Of a stretch of DNA of 64,000 nucleotides, positions 9,341 to 17,751 are shown piece by piece. The translations under genes and the position numbers were made by a program. How positions within the stretch are numbered: position 1 is the stretch's first letter; every line of letters starts with the position of its first letter. Source of the DNA: CAVZVW01 sp963778845 (GTDB taxonomy: Bacteria > Actinomycetota > Actinomycetes > Actinomycetales > Kineosporiaceae); contig CAVZVW010000009.1 in the NCBI GenBank assembly GCA_963778845.1, positions 434,001 through 498,000 on the forward strand, read 5' to 3'. The notes beneath the pieces are model-generated. The model was not told the DNA's origin, made no database searches, and saw only the letters and a program-made list of their open reading frames with translations.

Positions 9341-9502
9341 TAGAATGGCAGCCGGACAGTCTGGGGTAACAGACTGTGATTGCTGTCAGTCTTCCCGTCA
9401 GCAGCCAGACGGCCGGGAGAGTTTACGCGGATCTCTCGTCGCCCACGGAGTTCTCACCGACTGGTCGTCACCGCACACCCCGCTCACGAAGGAGTCAGCC
9501 GG
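9341..9502 (+). promoter_or_regulatory. Promoter and structured leader of kamD-kamE-kal
   Basis: TAGAAT at 9341-9346 is a good -10 box, predicting a leader of about 150 nt. The leader begins with a perfect 8-bp hairpin, ACAGTCTG (9356-9363) and CAGACTGT (9370-9377), loop GGGTAA. A second, bulged hairpin follows, built from CCCGTC and GACGGCCGGG. AAGGAG lies 9 nt before the ATG at 9503. The conserved cores of cobalamin and lysine riboswitches were looked for and not seen. Confidence 0.5.
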
Positions 9503-11083
9503 ATGGCCCGCGCGCGTGCCGCATCGCCGCTCACGCTCGACCCCAGCACGGTTCGCACCGCCCGTGCCCTGGCGCGCAAGGCGGGCGCTCCCGTCGTCCG
9601 CCTCGCCCGCACGCACACGACGGTGTCGGTTGAGCGCGCCACCCTCCGCCTTGCGGGGCTGGCCGGCGCGGACAGCGAGCGGGTCCCCTGGGTGAACCAC
9701 CTCGTCGACGCAGTCCGGGGCAGCGCAGGCCTCGAGCACGGTGTGGCCGCACCCGTGTGGGACGCCCTGGCCCGCGGCGAGGCGCCCGACCTGCTCACGC
9801 TCGCACAGAAGGCGAGTGCGGGAGCCGTCGACTTCCGCGTGCCGGAGGGCCGCGACGCGGTCCGGGCCGCGCGCACGTCGCGGGTGGCCGTGGCAGCGGG
9901 CATCCGCCGCATCGACCGGGCCCGCCGGGAGCGCGAGCGCCTGATCCGGCGCTGGGGCGACGCCCCCCGCCGTCCGTGGATCTACCTCATCGTCGCCACG
10001 GGGGACATCTACGAGGACATCCCCCAGGCCCAGACCGCGGCCCGGGAGGGCGCCGACGTCATCGCCGTCATCCGCTCCACCGGGCAGTCCCTGCTCGACT
10101 ACGTCCCGGAGGGCGCGACCCGCGAGGGGTATGCCGGGACGTACGCGACCCAGGAGAACTTCCGGCTCATGCGGGCGGCCCTGGACGACGTCAGCCGCGA
10201 GCTCGGGCGCTACGTGCGCCTGACCAACTACGCCTCGGGGCTCTGCATGCCCGAGATCGCCGCCCTGGCGGGGCTCGAACGGCTGGACATGATGCTCAAC
10301 GACTCGATGTACGGGATCCTCTTCCGCGACATCAACCCGGTGCGCACCTTCGTCGACCAGCGCTTCTCCCGCCAGGTGCACGCGCGCGCGGGCATCATCA
10401 TCAACACCGGCGAGGACAACTACCTGACGACGGCCGACGCCGTGGACGCCGCGCACACCGTGACCGTGAGCCAGCTCCTCAACGAGTACTTCGCGAAGGA
10501 GGCCGGGCTGGCCGACTGGCAGCTCGGCCTCGGCCACGCGTTCGAGATCAACCCCGAGATCCCCGACTCGTTCCGGCTCGAGCTGGCGCACGCCCTGCTC
10601 GCCCGCACGCTGTTCCCGCAGGCACCTCTGAAGTGGATGCCGCCGACCAAGCACATGACCGGCGACGTCTTCCGCGGGTACCTCCTCGACGGCTTCTTCA
10701 ACCTCGCAGGCGCGATGACGGGTCAGGGCATCCTGCTCGTCGGGATGATGACCGAGGCCGTGGTGACGCCATGGCTGTCCGACCGCGACCTCGCGCTGCA
10801 GAACGTGCGCTACGTGCTGGACGCCTGCGGCGGTCTCGCCGAGGACTTCCACCCACCGGCCGACGGGTTCATCGCCACCCGGGCCCGGCAGGTGCTCGCA
10901 GAGGCCGTGGACCTGCTCGCGCGCATCGTCGACGACGGCTTGCTGAACGCGATCGCCGACGGCACGTTCGGGCTGATGCGCCGTCCCGCGGACGCGGGGA
11001 AGGGGCTGGACGGCGTGGTGCGCCGGGCTGCGGCCTACGTCAACCCCGCCGTGGACCTCCTCGAGGAAGGCGCGACCCGATGA
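9503..11083 (+). CDS. kamD: Lysine 5,6-aminomutase, alpha subunit
   Basis: 526-residue large subunit of the adenosylcobalamin/PLP-dependent aminomutase that turns beta-lysine into 3,5-diaminohexanoate. The sequence matches the family throughout: RPWIYLIVATGDIYEDIPQA, DVIAVIRSTGQSLLDYVPEG, RYVRLTNYASGLCMPEIA, GIIINTGEDNYLTTADAV and PLKWMPPTKHMTGD. The ATG at 9503 is chosen for its Shine-Dalgarno AAGGAG; the frame is open to 9380 upstream, but that part is low-quality leader sequence. Its stop overlaps the kamE start by 4 nt (ATGA). Confidence 0.94.
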   Translation: MARARAASPLTLDPSTVRTARALARKAGAPVVRLARTHTTVSVERATLRLAGLAGADSERVPWVNHLVDAVRGSAGLEHGVAAPVWDALARGEAPDLLTLAQKASAGAVDFRVPEGRDAVRAARTSRVAVAAGIRRIDRARRERERLIRRWGDAPRRPWIYLIVATGDIYEDIPQAQTAAREGADVIAVIRSTGQSLLDYVPEGATREGYAGTYATQENFRLMRAALDDVSRELGRYVRLTNYASGLCMPEIAALAGLERLDMMLNDSMYGILFRDINPVRTFVDQRFSRQVHARAGIIINTGEDNYLTTADAVDAAHTVTVSQLLNEYFAKEAGLADWQLGLGHAFEINPEIPDSFRLELAHALLARTLFPQAPLKWMPPTKHMTGDVFRGYLLDGFFNLAGAMTGQGILLVGMMTEAVVTPWLSDRDLALQNVRYVLDACGGLAEDFHPPADGFIATRARQVLAEAVDLLARIVDDGLLNAIADGTFGLMRRPADAGKGLDGVVRRAAAYVNPAVDLLEEGATR

Positions 11084-11844
11084 ACGCGACACCGGCGGCC
11101 CCCCACATCGTGCGGGCGTACGGCGACACGACCGGCGACGGGATGGTGCAGGTGTCCTTCACCCTGCCCGTCCCGCATTCGAAGGCGGCCGAGGGTGCGG
11201 CGGCGCAGCTCGCCGCGAAGATGGGGATCGACCCCGCCCTCGTCGTGCACGCCAAGCCGATGGGGCCGGACTTCACGTTCTTCGTCGTCTACGGCCCGGT
11301 GCACCACGTGGTGGACCTGTCGGCGGTCACCGTCGTCGAGCGCGAGTTCCCGTTGCTCAGCGCGAAGGACGTCAACGCGGCCATCCGGGCCAGGCTGAGG
11401 CGCAAGCTGGTGGTCGTGGGCGCCTGCATCGGCACCGACGCGCACACGGTCGGGATCGACGCGATCCTCAACATCAAAGGGTTCGCGGGGGAGAAGGGCC
11501 TGGAGTACTACCGCGAGATCACGGTGGTCAACCTCGGCGCGCAGGTGCTGGTGCCCGACCTCGTGGAGCGGGCTCGCAGCGAGCACGCTGACGCCGTCCT
11601 CGTGAGCCAGGTCGTCACCCAGCGCGACGCCCACCTGCACAACACCCGCGAGATGTCCGCGGCCTTCCGCGAGGCCTACGCGGCGGGCTCTCACCCGCTG
11701 CTCGTCGTGGGGGGGCCGCGCTTCGACGAGGCGGGTGCCGAGGGTCTGGGCGTCAACCGCGTGTTCGGCAAGGGGACCACGCCCGTCGAGGTGGCCTCCT
11801 ACCTCGTCCACGCCCTGGTTCCCGCGCCCAGGAGGGCACCGTGA
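11080..11844 (+). CDS. kamE: Lysine 5,6-aminomutase, beta subunit (B12-binding)
   Basis: 254 residues. Carries the cobalamin-binding Rossmann domain of the lysine 5,6-aminomutase. The base-off/His-on motif DXHXXG is DAHTVG within GACIGTDAHTVGIDAILNIK; the family PLP lysine lies in the same region. An N-terminal dimerisation segment (about residues 1-110) precedes it. It overlaps kamD by 4 nt and kal by 4 nt, so the three are one translationally coupled unit. Confidence 0.94.
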   Translation: MNATPAAPHIVRAYGDTTGDGMVQVSFTLPVPHSKAAEGAAAQLAAKMGIDPALVVHAKPMGPDFTFFVVYGPVHHVVDLSAVTVVEREFPLLSAKDVNAAIRARLRRKLVVVGACIGTDAHTVGIDAILNIKGFAGEKGLEYYREITVVNLGAQVLVPDLVERARSEHADAVLVSQVVTQRDAHLHNTREMSAAFREAYAAGSHPLLVVGGPRFDEAGAEGLGVNRVFGKGTTPVEVASYLVHALVPAPRRAP

Positions 11845-12242
11845 GCGAACCCACCGATGCCAGGCTGGGGCTGACGGTCGTCCACCGCCGCTACGTCCCG
11901 TTCAGCCACGCCCACTACGCCGGAGACCTCGTCGACGGCGCCTACAGCCTGGCGGCCTTCGGCGACGTGGCCACCGAGGTCTGCATCCGCACCGACGGCG
12001 ACGAGGGGCTGTTCGCGTCCTACTCCGACGTCCAGTTCCACGCTCCGGTCCGGGCAGGCGACGTGCTGGAGGTCAGCGCCGAGGTGGTGCGGGTCGGCAC
12101 CCGCAGCCGGGAGCTCAGGTTCGAGGCCCGGGTGGTCTGCCGGGGCCGCGCGGACGGGGCCGCCAGTGCCGCCGAGGTGCTCGACCCTCCGTTGGTCGCC
12201 ACGACCGCACGCGGCACTGTGGTGGTGCCGGCACGCCCCTGA
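11841..12242 (+). CDS. kal: 3-aminobutyryl-CoA ammonia-lyase
   Basis: 133-residue hotdog-fold enzyme that removes ammonia from 3-aminobutyryl-CoA to give crotonyl-CoA, the last specific step of lysine fermentation. Diagnostic residues include RRYVPFSHAHYAGDLVDGA near the N-terminus and the following DVATEVCIRTDGDEGLF. GTG start at 11841 overlaps kamE. The preceding enzyme, the 3-keto-5-aminohexanoate cleavage enzyme (Kce), and a CoA transferase are not in this window. Confidence 0.88.
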   Translation: MSEPTDARLGLTVVHRRYVPFSHAHYAGDLVDGAYSLAAFGDVATEVCIRTDGDEGLFASYSDVQFHAPVRAGDVLEVSAEVVRVGTRSRELRFEARVVCRGRADGAASAAEVLDPPLVATTARGTVVVPARP

Positions 12243-12740
12243 CGACCGCCGTGGATCCGTGCACGCGACGATTCTCTACACCCAGTAGTGCTCTCGTGAC
12301 ACTGCGCTGATGATCCCCTAGCGCGACACGCCGGACGAAACGCCAAGAAGACTCGGCCGTCGGGACCTTCGGACAACCCGGCTGACCTGCAGGAACTCTC
12401 ATCGTTGCAGGTCAGGGGCTGGTTGACAGCCACCCTCAGGAGACTAGGTTTCCCTACGGCCGTCCACTCACAAGGGCGGTCGCCAGGCCGCCGGAGACTC
12501 GCGCGGACGCGGGCCGAGGGAGGACGTCCTCCACCGGACCAGGTCCCGTGGTCGTGGGGAGAACGGCGGAGGGCGATCATCGGTGGGCACGGACCGGGCC
12601 CGCGCGCTCCGTAGACAACGGTGCCGACCTCGCAACCGACGGGGCCGACGCCGGACCGAAGAGCCGCGCGGGTCCGGTCAAGCCCCCGTCCGGCTCGCCC
12701 CCGTCCGGCTCGCCCGGGGCCCACTGCGTACGCTTCGACG
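12243..12740. other. 498-nt gene-free stretch between kal and lnt
   Basis: No convincing coding sequence. It holds a perfect inverted repeat, CTGACCTGCA (12382-12391) and TGCAGGTCAG (12406-12415), and 8 nt beyond it a near-consensus promoter TTGACA (12423-12428)-N16-TAGGTT (12445-12450). A direct repeat of CCCCCGTCCGGCTCG lies near 12680-12712. The 3' edge carries the leaderless lnt promoter. Confidence 0.6.
12423..12450 (+). promoter_or_regulatory. Near-consensus sigma-70 type promoter
   Basis: TTGACA, 16-nt spacer, TAGGTT. Transcription would start near 12457, about 285 nt before lnt, with no good reading frame in between. It may drive a long lnt leader or an unannotated small RNA. The 10-bp inverted repeat directly upstream could be an operator. 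Confidence 0.5.
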
Positions 12741-14459
12741 GTGACGAGCGCACGGCCTGCGGCTTCGGCCCCCGAGGGTACCGATCACGTGCCCCCTCTG
12801 CCCGTCGCCGTCCTTCTCGCCCTGGCCTGCGGCGTCCTCCTTGTCCTTGCCTTCCCCTCGACGGGGTTGTGGTTCCTGGCGCCCGTCGCCGTGGCCGCCC
12901 TGACCCTGGCCACGAGGGGGCGGCCGGCTCGGACCGGGTTCGTCCTGGGCCTGCTGGCCGGGCTGGCGTTCTTCCTGCCGCACCTGCACTGGAGCGGCGT
13001 ATACGTCGGTGTGCTGCCATGGGCGGCGCTGGCCACGCTGGAGGCACTGTTCGTCGCCGCCCTCGGTGCCCTGCTGCCCTTCGCCTGGAAGGCCCCGGGG
13101 GGCGGTGTGGGGACTGTGGTCACCGTGACCGGGCTCTGGGTGGCCGACGAGGCCCTGCGCGGCCGTGAGCCCTTCGGTGGCTTCCCCTGGGGCCGGCTCG
13201 CGTTCTCTCAGGCCGACGGGCCGATGCTCGCGCTGGCGCGGTTCGGAGGAGCGCCCCTGGTCTCCGCCGCGGTCGCCGCGTCCGGCGCTCTGCTGGCGGT
13301 CGCCGTGGTCAGCGGCCTGCGCGCCCGCGGTCGCCGCGCGGGCGGCGCCGCTGCGGACGCCCGTCGGCCCCGCACCAGGGCCGCCGGGGCGCTCGCCGCG
13401 GCCCTGGCCGTCGTCGTCGCACCCCTGCTGCTTCCCGGACCCCCGGCGGCGGTCGGCTACACCCAGGTGGCCGCCGTGCAGGGCAACGTCCCCGCGGCGG
13501 GGCTGGAGTTCAACGCACAACGGCGCGCTGTGCTCGACAACCATGTCGCCGCCACCCTGGCCCTGGCCGCGAGGGTGCGAGCCGGCACCGTGGCCGCCCC
13601 GGACCTGGTGCTGTGGCCGGAGAACGCCAGCGACATCGACCCCCTGCGCAACCCCGACGCCGCCCAGCAGATCGCGCGCGCCGCGGACGCCGTCGGCGTT
13701 CCGCTCCTGGTCGGCGCCGTCCTGGAGGAGCCCCAGGGCCGCCTGTCCAACGCCGCGATCGTCTGGGGACCGGACGGGACCGCGGGAGCGGGGCCCGGGC
13801 AACGTTATGTCAAGCGTCATCCCGCCCCCTTCGCCGAGTACATCCCCTACAGGTCGTTCTTCCGCGCCGTGAGCAGCAAGGTCGACCTCGTCCGCAAGGA
13901 CTTCGTCGCGGGGCGCTCGGTGGGCCTGCTGCAGATGGGCGGGGTACGGGTGGGCGACGTGATCTGCTTCGAGGTGGCCTACGACGGTCTCGTCCGAGAC
14001 CCGGTCCGCGCGGGGGCGGACCTGCTGGTCGTCCAGACGAACAACGCCACGTTCGGCTACACCGACGAGAGCGTCCAGCAGCTCGCGATGTCGCGGCTGC
14101 GGGCGGTCGAGACGGGCCGGTCGGTCGTGCACATCTCGACGGTCGGGGTCAGCGGCCTCATCGATGCGGACGGACGGGTGCTGGCCCGGTCCTCGCACTT
14201 CACCCAGGAGACCCTCGTGGCCCGGTTGCCGCTGCGGACGGCGATCACGCCGGCCGTGCGCCTCGGCGCGTGGCCCGAAGGGCTCATCGCCGCCCTGGGC
14301 CTCGTGCTCGTCGCGGCGGCCATCCTGCGGTCACGGCGGCGGACTCCGCACCGCCGCGCTCCCGTCCCCGGCTCGCCCTGGGACCCCGTCGCCGCGGCCG
14401 GCCCGGCCCTGCGCCGAGAGCCGGTGCGCGGCGCAGCCCTCACCGAGGAGCGCCCGTGA
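12741..14459 (+). CDS. lnt: Apolipoprotein N-acyltransferase
   Basis: 572-residue membrane enzyme that adds the third acyl chain to lipoproteins. The N-terminal half is a bundle of hydrophobic helices (LLALACGVLLVLAFPSTGLW and others). The C-terminal nitrilase domain shows the catalytic set: Glu in LVLWPENASD, Lys in YVKRHPAPFAEYIP, Cys in GDVICFEVAYDG. GTG 12741 is chosen because TACGCT (12729-12734) lies 6 nt upstream as in leaderless genes; GTG 12789 would begin right at the first helix. It overlaps the ppm1-like gene by 4 nt. In mycobacteria these two functions are fused or adjacent. Confidence 0.9.
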   Translation: MTSARPAASAPEGTDHVPPLPVAVLLALACGVLLVLAFPSTGLWFLAPVAVAALTLATRGRPARTGFVLGLLAGLAFFLPHLHWSGVYVGVLPWAALATLEALFVAALGALLPFAWKAPGGGVGTVVTVTGLWVADEALRGREPFGGFPWGRLAFSQADGPMLALARFGGAPLVSAAVAASGALLAVAVVSGLRARGRRAGGAAADARRPRTRAAGALAAALAVVVAPLLLPGPPAAVGYTQVAAVQGNVPAAGLEFNAQRRAVLDNHVAATLALAARVRAGTVAAPDLVLWPENASDIDPLRNPDAAQQIARAADAVGVPLLVGAVLEEPQGRLSNAAIVWGPDGTAGAGPGQRYVKRHPAPFAEYIPYRSFFRAVSSKVDLVRKDFVAGRSVGLLQMGGVRVGDVICFEVAYDGLVRDPVRAGADLLVVQTNNATFGYTDESVQQLAMSRLRAVETGRSVVHISTVGVSGLIDADGRVLARSSHFTQETLVARLPLRTAITPAVRLGAWPEGLIAALGLVLVAAAILRSRRRTPHRRAPVPGSPWDPVAAAGPALRREPVRGAALTEERP

Positions 14460-15250
14460 CGCAGCCCGCGACCGGCGAGCCCGTCCCCAGGTCCGTGCTG
14501 GTGATCGTGCCGACCTACGACGAGCGGGAGAACCTTCCCGGTCTGGTGGCCCGGGTACGCACGGCCACGCCGGCGGCGCACGTCCTCGTGGCCGACGACG
14601 ACAGCCCCGACGGTACCGGCAAGGTCGCCGACGAGCTCGCGGCCGCGGACGACCAGGTGCACGTGCTCCACAGGCCGCGCAAGCAGGGGCTGGGCAAGGC
14701 CTACCTCGAGGGGTTCGCCTGGGGGCTGTCCCGCGGGTACGACGTGCTGGTCGAGATGGACGCCGACGGCTCGCACCCACCCGAGCAGCTCGCGGACCTG
14801 CTCGCAGCGGTCGACGCAGGGGCCGACGTCGTGCTCGGCTCGCGCTGGGTCCCCGGCGGGTCGGTGGTCAACTGGCCCCGCTCGCGCGAGCTGCTCAGCC
14901 GCGGCGGGAACAGCTACACGCGACTCGTCCTCGGCCTGCCGCTGCGCGACGCCACGGGGGGCTACCGCGCGTACCGCCGCGACGCACTCCTGCGGCTCGG
15001 TCTGGACGACGTCGCATCCCAGGGGTACTGCTTCCAGGTCGATCTCGCCTGGCGCGCCGTCCGGGCCGGGATGGACGTCCGGGAGGTGCCGATCCGGTTC
15101 GTCGAGCGCGAGCTGGGCACCAGCAAGATGAGCCAGGCCATCGTGGTCGAGGCCCTGTGGAGGGTCACCCAGTGGGGGGTCCGGTACCGGGCGCGCCAGC
15201 TGGTCGACCTCACCCGGCGTCGCCCCGGCGCGGCGCGCGAGCGGACGTGA
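14456..15250 (+). CDS. Polyprenol monophosphomannose synthase (GT2)
   Basis: 264-residue GT2 glycosyltransferase of the dolichol-phosphate mannose synthase/Ppm1 type. It makes polyprenyl-phospho-mannose for mannosylation of lipids or proteins. Key segments are VLVIVPTYDERENLPGL, VADDDSPDGTGKVAD, the DXD-containing VEMDADGSHPPEQL, and ATGGYRAYRRDALL. No membrane anchor is present, so it probably works with the membrane protein Lnt encoded just upstream (4-nt overlap). The GTG start lies inside the lnt stop. Confidence 0.9.
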   Translation: MTQPATGEPVPRSVLVIVPTYDERENLPGLVARVRTATPAAHVLVADDDSPDGTGKVADELAAADDQVHVLHRPRKQGLGKAYLEGFAWGLSRGYDVLVEMDADGSHPPEQLADLLAAVDAGADVVLGSRWVPGGSVVNWPRSRELLSRGGNSYTRLVLGLPLRDATGGYRAYRRDALLRLGLDDVASQGYCFQVDLAWRAVRAGMDVREVPIRFVERELGTSKMSQAIVVEALWRVTQWGVRYRARQLVDLTRRRPGAARERT

Positions 15251-15729
15251 CGACCTCGGGGCCGATGCGCCCGCGGCGGGGGCCGGGCGTGCTCGGCTGG
15301 GTGGCGGCGGCACTGCTGGTGATCCCGGTGGTGGAGCTCGCCGTGATCATCCAGGTGGGCCGGCTCATCGGCCCGTGGCCGACGATCGTGCTGCTGGTCG
15401 CAGAGTCGGCGCTGGGTGCGTGGCTTCTGCGCCGCGAGGGCTCCGGTGCCTGGCGGGCCCTGTCCGCCAGCCTCGCCGAGGGCCGCTCGCCCTCCCGCGA
15501 GCTGGCCGACGCCGCGCTGGTGCTCACCGGCGGCCTGCTGCTGCTCACGCCGGGCTTCGTCACCGACATCGTGGGGTTCGCTCTCGTGCTGCCGGTGACC
15601 AGGCCACTCGCTCGGGGGCTGGCCACCCGCTGGCTCGCACGTCGCATCGTCGTCCGCAGTGGAGGCGTGCCCGCCCGGGAGGTTGTGGGCGAGGTCGTGG
15701 AGCCCGACGACGAAGATCCCCGGGCCTGA
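15247..15729 (+). CDS. fxsA: FxsA family membrane protein
   Basis: 160-residue small inner-membrane protein of the FxsA family; E. coli FxsA counters phage F exclusion, but the general role is unknown. The first helix WVAAALLVIPVVELAVIIQV, the second TIVLLVAESALGAWLL, the conserved LLLLTPGFVTDIVGFAL and a charged C-terminus are visible. GTG at 15247 overlaps the previous stop by 4 nt, so lnt-ppm1-fxsA is one operon. The stop codon lies inside the terminator hairpin. Confidence 0.85.
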   Translation: MTTSGPMRPRRGPGVLGWVAAALLVIPVVELAVIIQVGRLIGPWPTIVLLVAESALGAWLLRREGSGAWRALSASLAEGRSPSRELADAALVLTGGLLLLTPGFVTDIVGFALVLPVTRPLARGLATRWLARRIVVRSGGVPAREVVGEVVEPDDEDPRA

Positions 15730-15755
15730 GATGGGGGCCTCAGGGCCCGGGGATC
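15715..15755. terminator. Strong hairpin overlapping the fxsA stop
   Basis: Left arm GATCCCCGGGCCTGAG (15715-15730) pairs with CTCAGGGCCCGGGGATC (15739-15755) with a single bulged base. No T-run follows. It lies between convergent fxsA and rbpA and may terminate from the left. Confidence 0.6.
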
Positions 15756-15893
15756 TCCTGGGGGCGACGACCTGGGGGGGAGGTCGCCGCCGATGGGGTG
15801 CTCACGGGGTCTGGGGAGCCGGGGTGTGAGGAGCCGGGGGCTGGGAAACGCTAGGGCGCCGGGGCCCTGGCTGGGATCATGGCGCAGGGTCGG

Positions 15894-16244
15894 TCAGGCG
15901 CTCCGGCGACTCGTGAGGGCACCGCTGCGCAGCAGCGCCAACCGCTCGGCGAGCAGCTCCTCGAGCTCGGCGGTGGTACGCCGTTCCATGAGCATGTCCC
16001 AGTGCGTACGGGCGGGTTTGACCGGCTTCTGGTCCGGCGCCACCGTGTCCTCGCGCAGCGCCTGCAGCCCGCACCGGCACTCCCAGGTCGCCGGGACGTC
16101 GGCCTCGACCGACATGGGGACTACGACGGTGTGGCCGTTGGGGCAGTGGTAGGTGACGTCCTGTCGGGCAGCGGGCTGAACCCCGGTATCGCTTTCCAGG
16201 CTCTGCGCCCCCAAGCGGGTCCCGCGCATGCTCCGGTCGCTCAT
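15894..16244 (-). CDS. rbpA: RNA polymerase-binding protein RbpA
   Basis: 116 residues. Actinobacterial transcription factor that binds the primary sigma factor and stabilises open complexes. It shows the N-terminal MRGTRLGAQS tail, the core YHCPNGHTVVVPMSVEADVP with the second Cys pair ECRCG, and the basic linker and sigma-interaction domain THWDMLMERRTTAELEELL. ATG 16244 has AGGAG 7 nt upstream. RbpA is confined to actinobacteria, so it helps place the organism. Confidence 0.95.
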   Translation of the reverse strand: MSDRSMRGTRLGAQSLESDTGVQPAARQDVTYHCPNGHTVVVPMSVEADVPATWECRCGLQALREDTVAPDQKPVKPARTHWDMLMERRTTAELEELLAERLALLRSGALTSRRSA

Positions 16245-16326
16245 CGCTCATCTCCTGCCGGTGGCATCGGGTGCGGTCTACCCCCCGGTAACGCTCCTCG
16301 GTGCCGTGATGTTCCGACGACATGCC

Positions 16327-17706
16327 TCACACGACCGCGGGCACCTCGTTGCCGGCCGCCAGAATGCCTTCGCGCATCCGCACACGGGAGAGCAGCACGC
16401 CCCCGACGACGAAGAACACGACGAGCGCCACGATCGCGTACCGGTAGGAGTCCGTGAGCTGGAACACCAGACCGAACAGCAGCGTGCCGAACCAGCTGGT
16501 GCCGCGCTCGGCGGCCTGGTACAGGCTGAAGTACTCGGCCTCGCGGCCCTGGGGGATCAGCTGGCTGTAGAGCGAGCGGGACAGCGCCTGGCTCCCGCCG
16601 AGAACCAGCCCGATGAGCACCGCGAGACCCAGGAACAACAGGAACCGTCCGCTCGGCAGGAAGTAGCCGATCCCCACTACGGCGCACCAGAGCACGAGGC
16701 TCGCGAGCACGGTGCGCCAGGCGCCCACCCTGCCGGCCACCCAGCCGAAGGCGAGGGCGCCGAAGAACGCGACGAACTGCACGAGCAGGATCGTCGTGAT
16801 CAGCTGCTGGCTGTCGAAGCCGAGCTCCTCCTGGCCGAAGATGCTCGAGGCTGTGATCACCGTCTGGATGCCGTCGTTGAAGAAGAGGTACGCCAGCAGG
16901 AACAGCATGGTCTGGCGGTAGCCGCGAAGGTGGCGAAGTGTGACCGCGAGCTGGGCGAAGGACTGCCGGAGCAGGCCGCCGCTGACGACGGCGTCGGGGC
17001 GCACCGCGGGCCGGTCGCGCAGCCCCCGGTAGGGGATCACGGTGAAGGCTCCCCACCACAGCCCGGCGGTGAGCAGGCTGAGCCGGACCGCGCCCTCGGT
17101 GCTCAGGCCGAGCGCCGAGTGGGCGCTGACCATGCCCAGGTTGACCGCGAGCAGGAGGCCACCGCCCAGGTAGCCCAGCGCCCAGCCGCGGCTGGAGACG
17201 CGGTCCCTCTCGTCCGGCGTGGCGATCTCGCAGAGGATCGCGTCGTAGACGACGAGCGAGGCGCCCAGGCTCAGGCCGGCGACGAGCTGCAGGGCCACCC
17301 CGAGCTGCCAGTCGTGCCCGGCCACGAGCACCATCGCGCTCGCCGCGACGGCGCCGACCCACGCGAAGCGCGCCAGCAACGTGCGCTTGCGGCCCGACCG
17401 GTCCGCGACCGCGCCGACCACCGGCAGGACGAGTGCCGAGAGCAGGGTCGCCGCGGTGACCGCGTACAGCGCCAGCGACCCCGGACTGACCGGGATGCCC
17501 AGCACGGACAGGTCGGTGGCGCAGCGCAGGTCGGTGTCCTGACCCGGGCAGGCGGCTCGCTTGGCGACGACGGTGAGGTAGGGGCCTAGCAGCACCGTCG
17601 CCGTCGTCGTGACATAGGCCGAGTTCGCCCAGTCGTAGAAGTACCACGCGCGCTGCTCGCGGCGGCTCTCCTCGAGGGTCTGGGAGCCTGCGGAGTCACT
17701 CACCAC
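16327..17706 (-). CDS. MFS transporter, UMF1/Atg22-like family
   Basis: 459-residue permease with about 12 hydrophobic helices. The N-terminal signature is REQRAWYFYDWANSAYVTT, typical of the UMF1 family. A cytoplasmic loop lies near the middle (PYRGLRDRPAVRPD), followed by LFLLAYLFFNDGIQTVITAS in the second half. The substrate is unknown; eukaryotic Atg22 relatives export amino acids from vacuoles. Start GTG 17706 (GTG 17703 is also possible) follows GAGGAG. It precedes rbpA by 82 nt on the same strand. Confidence 0.85.
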   Translation of the reverse strand: MVSDSAGSQTLEESRREQRAWYFYDWANSAYVTTTATVLLGPYLTVVAKRAACPGQDTDLRCATDLSVLGIPVSPGSLALYAVTAATLLSALVLPVVGAVADRSGRKRTLLARFAWVGAVAASAMVLVAGHDWQLGVALQLVAGLSLGASLVVYDAILCEIATPDERDRVSSRGWALGYLGGGLLLAVNLGMVSAHSALGLSTEGAVRLSLLTAGLWWGAFTVIPYRGLRDRPAVRPDAVVSGGLLRQSFAQLAVTLRHLRGYRQTMLFLLAYLFFNDGIQTVITASSIFGQEELGFDSQQLITTILLVQFVAFFGALAFGWVAGRVGAWRTVLASLVLWCAVVGIGYFLPSGRFLLFLGLAVLIGLVLGGSQALSRSLYSQLIPQGREAEYFSLYQAAERGTSWFGTLLFGLVFQLTDSYRYAIVALVVFFVVGGVLLSRVRMREGILAAGNEVPAVV

Positions 17707-17751
17707 TGGGGCTCCTCGTCGTCGGGGCCGTCCTGCCGCGTACCGGGGATG

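Noticed and set aside
8550..9343. C-terminal 260 residues of the amidohydrolase frame
   Set aside because: They are antisense to plsC and follow the +1 shift; the family-like tail is in the other frame.
9341..9502. Cobalamin or lysine riboswitch before kamD
   Set aside because: Neither the B12 box nor the lysine aptamer core could be found; only simple stems are present.
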